Part shown: positions 56,901 through 64,000 of the stretch, piece after piece
Position numbering within the stretch: position 1 is the first letter of the stretch
Layout: each line of letters opens with the position of its first letter
Assembly: GCA_015227615.1 (NCBI GenBank)
Contig: JAALGZ010000007.1
Coordinates: 1,550,001 to 1,614,000 of the forward strand
Direction of reading: 5' to 3'
Length of the DNA stretch: 64,000 nt
DNA from: Labyrinthula sp. Ha
Lineage: Eukaryota; Sar; Bigyra; Labyrinthulida; Labyrinthulaceae
Position numbers and translations under genes: made by a program
Notes under the pieces: model-generated
The model's input: only the letters and a program-made list of their open reading frames with translations
Databases searched by the model: none
What the model was told of the DNA's origin: nothing

Positions 56901-59817
56901 ATATAGTAAACTGAACTGTTATCGTAGAAGGTGAATTTACTATTCGTATGGACGGCTACAAGATACTGTTATTGGCCCGAATAATATCACTCAACTCAAA
57001 ATCAATACTTCGGAATTCAAATAAATCAACTATTTAAAGGTTAACCAAATATATATTAAGATAAGGGTTCCCCGTCATGGTATAAGAACGGGTGAAGCAT
57101 TTTTTGGTTGTTAGGTGTTAAAATGCTATTAAAGAAGAGAGTAGAACCAAAGCCTCCGTAGCTGGACTAACTTGATATTTTACTTTAGGACAGATATATT
57201 TATTTGTCGCATCAGATTTCTATAGGAACCCCAAGTAACATTCGAAACCCTGCCTTAAATAACAGGAGATCACCACACTGGCATGGCAATGAAATACACA
57301 ACCTCCCTGTGTCACAGTATAGAAAAGCAGGACTTGGTTCAAATTATAACTAACCTTACTACTTTTCATAATATGCTTAATAGATTGAAGGTGTAGATCT
57401 AATATAAATACAATGCATAAGCGAAGAATTAATGACAATAAATATTTTGCTTTTAGAAATAGCAGGAGCCATATTTATATCTTTGTTTCCTTTCTTTTTG
57501 CAAGAACCACGGGGGCACTAGACACGGCACTTGCCGGGAGCAATTTATTCAATATTTAACCAACAAAGGCTCAGACAGTAACGATAAGTTAGTATTTATC
57601 TCTCTCTCTGAGAAACTTGAGTTAATCAGTGATAGCATGAATTGTATAATCTTTTTCTAGATTATTACTAAGTGCTAGCTGAGAATACATGAAAATATCA
57701 CATGGAGTGATGTTAGAATTTTGTTCTTAATTTCTCCATGAAAACTTTTAAATAAAAAGTGCTCACTTTTAGTAGTTGTGCAGCATGTTAACGTTGGGAT
57801 AAGTTGGCCCAGATCAACATTATGGTGTCTTAGATTTGAAATCGTCGGTTTTGGAATTTCATACTGGAGTTGGAATAGACCTTCTTTTCCAGACTACTCC
57901 CATATTTTTACCAAAATGCTATTGCCTAAAATAAAATGGTCTTAGATGATTCAATACTAGGGTGTATAAAAACCGTTTAACCCCCAAAAGCCTTGTACAA
58001 TCTATTGTTAATGAGAACATAAACCAGTGCCGAGAGATGTGCGCTAACTTAGTATAATATACATTTTTTATACATAGTTCGAACAAAAAAAAATTACTTC
58101 TCAAAGGAAAACAATGGAAGCTAGTCATAAGCAAAGAAAAATTTTAATTCTATACTTAAGGCGGTTAAAATCATCATAGAGGATAGACTTAAGCATAAAC
58201 CCACAAGCTTTACTAGCTGGCGTAAATCTGGAGAAGCCTAAGTCTTCAAATATGCTTAGATTTGCTGCGATTCAAATAAAATGAAGGTTTGGTTCCTTCT
58301 TTTATTGCTCTTTTAATCTAGTAAATCAGAGAGTTCTGGCTCCTTTATCTCCTTCTTATAGAGCTACTTGGTTCTTTAGATTACTTTTCTAGTTTAGATC
58401 TAGCTAAATAAAACTTTTCTTATACTATGTGGTGGTTTGGTAGAAGCACTACTTAGCAGATCGAACATGGAGTAGAGCCTATCAGATTAATGTTATCTAA
58501 TTTGTCTCTCCCTTACATATTGTCAGTTTGTATGGATATTTCGTTCACTTCAGATGACTTTCTGGATGAATTTAATCTTCTTTAAGACCTTTTCTGTTAA
58601 TTGACTTGCTCGGGTTTTTGTCTGTATTTTGCAAATCTTAAATAGTTGTCTAAAATTCCTACGTACAGCCATATTTCTCTAAGGGTCTATTTTGTAATAT
58701 AACCGTAGGCTAACTATGACCTACTGTAAATGTTAAGCTTGGATATCAACCTAGAATCCTACCCACACCTCTTCTTTGGTCTAGGTGGCAATTCTGCCTC
58801 ATTAAACTCAAATTATATCGCTAAAATTCTTTCTGTACTTTATTAAAGAGCTCTCAACTGTTCAGTATCGGATTGAAGTCATGTGGCGCTTAGATTAGAA
58901 CTACTGTTTTCCGAATAGCATACAAAACGATTATTAATTAATTAAGATAATTTGGCTTTGCATATTTTTTTAACTTACCCTAAGCTAATCCTCGTTGATC
59001 TCCGTTCGGCTACGACCAGGAACCATTAATTTGTAAGCGGTATGTCTTGCTAGTGCTTTTCAGAAGGCAAACCTGTTTTTTTAATTACGTTCTTCTTGTA
59101 AAATGCAACAGCGGATTTTTTAGGAAAAATGGATTGTTCATATGAACTCGATTTTTCTCCTTTGCAACGGCTTATTGATTTCAGCAAGAATTTAACCTCG
59201 ATTGACTATTCATTTTGCCTCTGCCTTTTCTAATTAAAGTTAATATCGGCTTTAACCTTCCAGGTATCTTGTTTAGATTTTGTTGCCCGAAATCTCAAAC
59301 TTACAACGTTGGCAAAAAGCATTTATGAAGGGCTCTGTATAATAATGTTCAACCTATTTATTTTAAGTGATTATATGGCTCTAATAAGTTGTTTTAATAA
59401 TCTGCTACCCGGACTAACATTGAGGAAAGGAAGTAATGGTTTATAATAAGCATTTCTTTAAGAATATATAATTCAAATTCTACAAAAATCATGCCCAAGT
59501 CATTTCGGAGTTACTTTAAAAGTTCAACGAATATTATAGTTGACCAAACAATTTCTGATAACTCCTTTTATTTTTTTAAAGCAAGAGGAGGTTATTTAAA
59601 GAAGATAACGTTTTTTTTTGGGTTACAGTCAATCGTGTTCCGAAAAAATTGTGTGTGTATTTCAGCATTGACTGAACTTTCCCGGTGTTCCGCTTCGATA
59701 GCCTTTTTTGCACATTTTCGTTTCGAGAACTATCGTGATCTGTTCCACATTCTTCCTTTACTGTGAAATAAATACAATAAATTTTTAAATAAGGAAACTT
59801 ACACGACAACAAGACTC
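53907..59817. other. Long gene-poor region with MITE copy 3
   Basis: The promoter of the PP2C gene at the left and of the plus-strand G-alpha gene at the right. MITE copy 3 lies at 54484-54727. Short frames such as 56061-56327 and 56638-56865 (+) have no recognisable motif. A 91-codon plus frame at 59491-59766 just upstream of the G-alpha gene is AT-rich and overlaps a minus frame; I do not call either. Confidence 0.4.
54484..54727. mobile_element. Inverted-repeat MITE, copy 3 (short)
   Basis: About 244 bp beginning CAGGCCCGGACC and ending (reverse complement) GTGGGCAGCTGATTTGAT. It shares the internal words GATAATCATTTGAT, AGAATCAAAATCCCAG and CAAATAATTATTTATAA with copies 1 and 2. The flanking 8 bp match only in part, so the ends are tentative. 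It looks internally shortened relative to the other two. Confidence 0.5.
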
Positions 59818-61252
59818 ATGGGAAACACGTTACTTTATTCAAGGTCATTTATTTTTTCAGGTGCTGTGGAGGAGTTGAAAGTGTACCGGAAAGTGAGCAA
59901 GTAGCACCCCCTGTTCCAATATTGGTTCTTGGAAGTACTCGTTTTACTTTGTGTATATATTTCAGCTGGTGAAGCTGGAAAATCCACGATTTGCCGACAG
60001 ATAAGAAAACTGTATGGAAAAGGGCATATATTATTTTGTCATTTTATTGTAATAGTTTTGATGATAGGTACAAAGCAAAGGTAAAACCTGCTATTGTCTA
60101 TAACATACTTAATGGGATGCAGATTATACTTGAAAAATTACCAACGCTAAATCTTAGTCTCAGTATTTCCTATAATTAAGTTTTATCTCATAGGTGAAGA
60201 AGGAGAGAAAGCAAAGAAAAAATTTTTGAATTTTCTAGAAGAGGATAAAAATAGTAACTTTTCCCTCCTGAGTTATTATAGTTCTCACATCAAGCAAGTA
60301 CATCCCTCCTGTAGCTTTGGCTAGTTTAAAAGTACTTATGAAAGATCAAGCGTTTATTCACGCCATTGAAAAACTGTATTTTTTTTAGTTAAATTTATAT
60401 TAAGTGAAGAGTTTCATGCACCTAGTACTTGGCCATGGTATGTTCAAAAGGCATTAGAAAAAGATACATCTTGGGTATTAGAGATATATTAGATTACCAA
60501 TAGGGAACAAAAGATTGGAATTTAGAAAAAGAAGATATTTTAAAAGTTCGAATACGTTCAGTTGGGTAAAAATAATAATGGTTTTATACGTTAGGCAAAG
60601 CAAAACTAAGTTTAAACTTGATGGACAAGATTATGAGCTCAGAGATTTAGGAGGACAAACTTCAGAGCGTGCAAACTGGTTTAAGGCGCTAAAGGCACCT
60701 GTACTTTTTTTGAAGAGCTTAAGTTCTAGGATAAAAAAGCTGTATTTTATGTAATATCTTTGGGAGACTATGATCAAAAAGCGTTTGAAGATGATATTAC
60801 GAATCGATTGGAAGACGCAATTAATACATGGGTGTTATTTTAATTCAGTGTTATTTTTAGGAACGTATTATTAATCTTCCTGAATCAAAACACCTTCCTA
60901 TTTTTGTTTTTTTTAATAAGATTGATATCTTGGCAAGAAAGTTCTGTGAAGAAAAGATTCCACTTCCAACATTAATAGGTCGAAAAAAACCTCCTATTTA
61001 TAATGGAAAAATTGTACATTAAGAGTTCATTTTTACTTACAGAGTAACGAGGAGAATTTGGAAAAGGTTAAACATTGGTTTGAAGAAATAGCCGCGGTTG
61101 CAATCAGCTCAGCAGATAGACAGTATGATGTATATTTTGCTTTTCTCTTTACTTTTTAGCCTGAGTTTAATTTTCTTGTGGCAACTGATGACAATAGTTT
61201 AAAAGAAAATTTAACAAAAATTAGTGGGGAACTTTTATCCGTTGTATATTAG
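59818..61252 (+). CDS. Divergent heterotrimeric G-protein alpha subunit, 13 exons
   Basis: A 358-residue G-alpha protein visible only after removing 12 tiny introns: 59829-59860, 59935-59965, 60024-60055 (GC-AG), 60163-60193, 60254-60281, 60376-60404, 60475-60503, 60566-60594, 60701-60729, 60832-60860, 61014-61042 and 61130-61159 (28-32 nt). The product starts MGNTCCGG (Gly2 for myristoylation, Cys5-Cys6 for palmitoylation). It then has the P-loop GTGEAGKST, helical-domain start FDDRYKAKVKPAIVY, switch I RIRSVG, switch II DLGGQTSERANW (catalytic Gln kept), base-recognition FFNKIDIL, and VATDD in place of TCAT, ending SVVY. The 1077-nt coding sum is a whole number of codons, and length fits the family. 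Arg/Gln retention suggests GTP hydrolysis is possible. It is convergent with a second G-alpha gene 233 bp away. Individual splice sites are read from sequence only. Confidence 0.85.
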
Positions 61253-61485
61253 GGTACGTTTTAACGGTTAAGAATATTCTTTTGTACCGTTAAGATTCTT
61301 TGGAGTGCAAAGAAAAAACGAATAATATTTCAAGGATATTATTGAATATATTAAAAGTTGAGAGCGAAAGAGCCTTCAATATAACATTAATTTCACAAAC
61401 CCCTAACTATTCCCAAACAAGCTGTTAAGCCATATTATAAAGCAATGACATAAAACTATCGAAGTAAAATTCAAACAGCATCAAG

Positions 61486-62661
61486 TTAATTTTCTGCACC
61501 CATCAAACCAGAAGCTTTGAGTTGTCTTTCTAAAACAAAGAACGTTGTATTTTGAATAACAGTCTTCATTAAATCTGCATCAAGAGCTGTTATAAAGTGA
61601 TGATATATTTCCTCTTGGCGGTTTAAATTTTTTTTGAAAGTTAGCTCAAACCATTTTTTGGCTCTTGGACATTCTACGTCTCCTTTTTCATCTTCCTTTG
61701 TTGGTGGTTCCAAACAACTCAATCTTGGTTTTTCTAAAGGAATTCCTTCATAAAAATATTTTTTTTGAAATAAATCAAACTTGTTAAAAAACAAAATAAG
61801 TGCTGCATCTTGAAGTTCTTCTCTTGCAGCTGTTTCTTCCCATAGATCAAGTGCTTCTTTCAAACGATTTACATTAGGATCTTCAAATAATCCTTGATTA
61901 TAAGCACTCATAGAAACCATAAAAATAACTCCTGAAACATCTCTGAAAACATTTAACCATTTTCTTCTTTCTGAACGTTGTCCACCAACATCAATAACTT
62001 GAAAGTTAGAATCTTTTTGTTTATATAACTCAGTAACAACACCAGTTGTTCTCACCCTTGATAATAAAATCTCCTGAGGTGTTGGCACCCAATTCTCACC
62101 TCCCCATGCAGGATAATCTTCCAATCTTGTCATAAAATCAGGCCAAGAATCTTCCATTTGAAAAGTATGGCTTTTCTCAATCATGGCTTTTACATTCTCG
62201 TCTTTAAACAAAGTCAGCAAGATATGTGCATCTTGATCTGTTACCTTTACAGTTTCCATCCCGTCAGGACGAGACATAGTATCATATCTATTAATACAAG
62301 CCTCAGCAGTTTTTTCAATTTCTGGCGAAAAGTTTACATTTTGCACTTTCGCTGCTTTTAAAAGAGCAACCATATTCGTGAAAAGTCCAAGAAGAATTTT
62401 TGGTTTCACTTCAAGTTTATCCTTTTCTGAAAATTGTTTTCCATTAAGTAAACGAATTTGTTTCATCACAGTTGATTTCCCTAAAGATAAAAAAGGCGGA
62501 AATGAAAATACCGGACTCTCCTGCTCCCAGAAGAAGAAGTTGGATTAACTTATCCCTATATTCCTTATGCTTTCTAATATGGTCACGTACTCTACGCTGG
62601 GATGGACTTAAACTACTTAACAAATAAATAAAACATATATAATATACCTTGTATTTCCCAT
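61486..62661 (-). CDS. Heterotrimeric G-protein alpha subunit (3 exons)
   Basis: A canonical G-alpha GTPase of 370 residues that couples receptors to effectors at the plasma membrane. The N-terminus MGNTSS fits the MGxxxS myristoylation pattern. P-loop GAGESGKST at about 35-43; switch I RVRTTG; switch II DVGGQRSERRKW; FFNKFDLF for guanine recognition; TALDAD where most members have TCATDT; C-terminus ASGLMGAEN, without the pertussis-toxin cysteine. Exons are 62661-62648, 62615-62512 and 62480-61486. Intron 2 is 31 nt. Intron 1 is 32 nt if the first AAG is used, but TAG three bases on or AAG nine bases on are also in frame (35 or 41 nt). Both introns sit at the 5' end and the last 995 nt are uninterrupted, unlike its intron-rich neighbour. 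Confidence 0.93.
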
Positions 62662-64000
62662 CTTTTTCCTTGTATTATTATTTTTTTGGTTGAATTAAAA
62701 AGGAGTTCTGTTACTTATAAACTCTAAAGTGAGAAGTTTTGAATTTTGCGATGCTAGGATGGAAATGAAAATTGCAACGTGTCTTTAATACAGTATTCGG
62801 GTCAAAGTTTCTGGCAAGAAGTTAACTGGATCACATGGTTTGTTTAACTTGTACTAGGGACATCTATGGTTTAAATTAGGGTACCAAGTTCCGGGACAAG
62901 AAAGTAGGTGAGAAATAAAGTATATAAAAAAAAAAACAGTATTGAAATCGAATTAATGGTATCAATATACGAATGATATTCGCATATATCGTGTTAAAAG
63001 GGAAATTAAGGAGATTGTAACGGTAAGAATATATTATTTGATATTGAATAAGAACTAACGGGAATTTCCGTTTATTTCTAATATCAGTTTGTAACGGTAA
63101 TAACCGGTAAGAGTATCGAGTAAATGATTAATTCCGATATTCTGAGAAGATTCTTGATATAATACTATGACCTATTTTTTGGGCAGTTCACCATAGTTTA
63201 CGTGTTTTCCTACTTGAAGTCAAAGCTAAGTAAAGCTAGCTAAAACACAAAAAAAAATTTCATTGTGCAACGAGAAATTGTACTTGGAAATGCATGAAAA
63301 ACAATTTCAATAAAACAAGAATCTCTAGTTCCTTCAAGCCTTAAAAATTGGCAGTTCGATCAAATATATGCGAAACACGTACCCAGCACAAGGTTTTTCG
63401 ATGCCCAAAAAACTTGGATGTTCTTCAATTCATAAAGATAATATCTCTACCATTTCACGTGGATTATTCAGTACCTTAGAAGGGTCAATACAAGAGAACA
63501 CACATTTTGGAATTTGCAATTATATGATAAAGATTTGTGTAATTAAAAATGACAAAACTGCAAAGTTAATGTGTTCCTGTTCTAAGCTACCGAAATCAAA
63601 TCTCAGTTAAGGTTTGAGTTCAATCTCGTAGTACTCGACTTAGTTGGAGTCTAGTCTTGACTTTATTGAAGTTCATTTCAAGAACAACTTAATTTAAATT
63701 GAGTTTTAATTACACTCGTTAATATTGAAGCTCTTAACTTTTTTTGAGGAAAACTTGGAATGAGACTAGATTTCCCATACATTTTATTGACAATCATTGT
63801 TCATAGTGTTTGGTTGATTCATATGACCCATTCAGGAATCATGGTCAGTTGCGGATGTACCTATTCACTTTTTTTGAGATCTTAGAAAAATAATGTTTTG
63901 TTAGGGATTCTACAGAAAAAACTTGAATGCTAGAATTAACTTTCTCCTTCGCCTAAATTTATCCCGTTGTTTTCATTGGTTAAATCCAGGGTTCAAATTT
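62662..64000. other. Upstream flank of the minus-strand G-alpha gene
   Basis: AT-rich, with the promoter of the G-alpha gene at the left. An 80-codon plus frame at 63368-63610 has no recognised motif. Nothing else is seen. Confidence 0.4.

Noticed and set aside
59491-59766. 91-codon frame upstream of the plus G-alpha gene as an extra exon
   Set aside because: The G-alpha product already has a natural MGNT start at 59818, and this frame has no G-protein features.
1-64000. tRNA, rRNA and CRISPR arrays
   Set aside because: I looked for B-box-like and cloverleaf sequences, conserved rRNA blocks and regularly spaced repeats and found none convincing.

Overview
The window is about 64 kb of AT-rich DNA from a microbial eukaryote (a protist or alga). 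Evidence for this: eukaryote-only families (heterotrimeric G-protein alpha subunits, a PAK kinase with a CRIB domain, an NBR1-like autophagy protein, an ELM2-SANT chromatin protein, a PAPS-type transporter, PP2C), spliceosomal GT-AG introns, the standard genetic code in long uninterrupted frames, and eukaryotic transposons. The species cannot be named from what is here. The most distinctive trait is intron size: I could place 19 introns in four genes, almost all 28-32 nt.

Layout. 0.6-1.65 kb: MT-A70 adenine methyltransferase (-). 3.0-4.4 kb: four-exon PAK-like kinase (-), divergent from a small unknown gene (+, 4.5 kb). 4.8-12 kb: a transposon graveyard with two decayed LINE fragments (+); a 0.6 kb inverted-repeat MITE sits in the first, and a 2.25 kb hAT element with perfect 15-bp ends and a perfect 8-bp target duplication sits in the second. 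15.3-19.05 kb: a WRKY19-type cysteine/histidine repeat protein (+) and an Nma111/Deg7 tandem-PDZ protease (-). 19-29.4 kb: long gene-poor DNA with one decayed coding-like tract. 29.45-30.64 kb: ELM2-SANT-RAMA chromatin protein (-). 34.6-35.8 kb: three-exon SLC35B/PAPS transporter (-). 40.1-42.9 kb: an orphan gene (+) convergent with an NBR1-like ZZ-finger/FW-domain protein (-). 47.5-53.9 kb: a giant coiled-coil protein downstream of a PP2C phosphatase (both -, 87 bp apart). 59.8-62.7 kb: two G-alpha genes tail to tail.

The main find is the G-alpha pair. The minus-strand copy is easy to see (370 aa, two introns at its 5' end). The plus-strand copy appears only as scraps until 12 introns of 28-32 nt are removed. 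It then reads as one 358-residue G-alpha protein with P-loop, switch I, switch II, NKxD and a stop in frame. It shares the MGNT N-terminus with its neighbour and adds a Cys-Cys pair. This also warns that other intron-rich genes may be hidden in the apparently empty stretches.

Functionally the window mixes signalling (two G-alpha subunits, PAK, PP2C), adenine methylation and chromatin (MT-A70, and a RAMA-domain protein that might read modified DNA), protein quality control and autophagy (Nma111-like protease, NBR1-like receptor) and Golgi sulfation supply. There is no operon-like order. Each gene appears to have its own promoter, apart from the divergent 4.4/4.5 kb pair.
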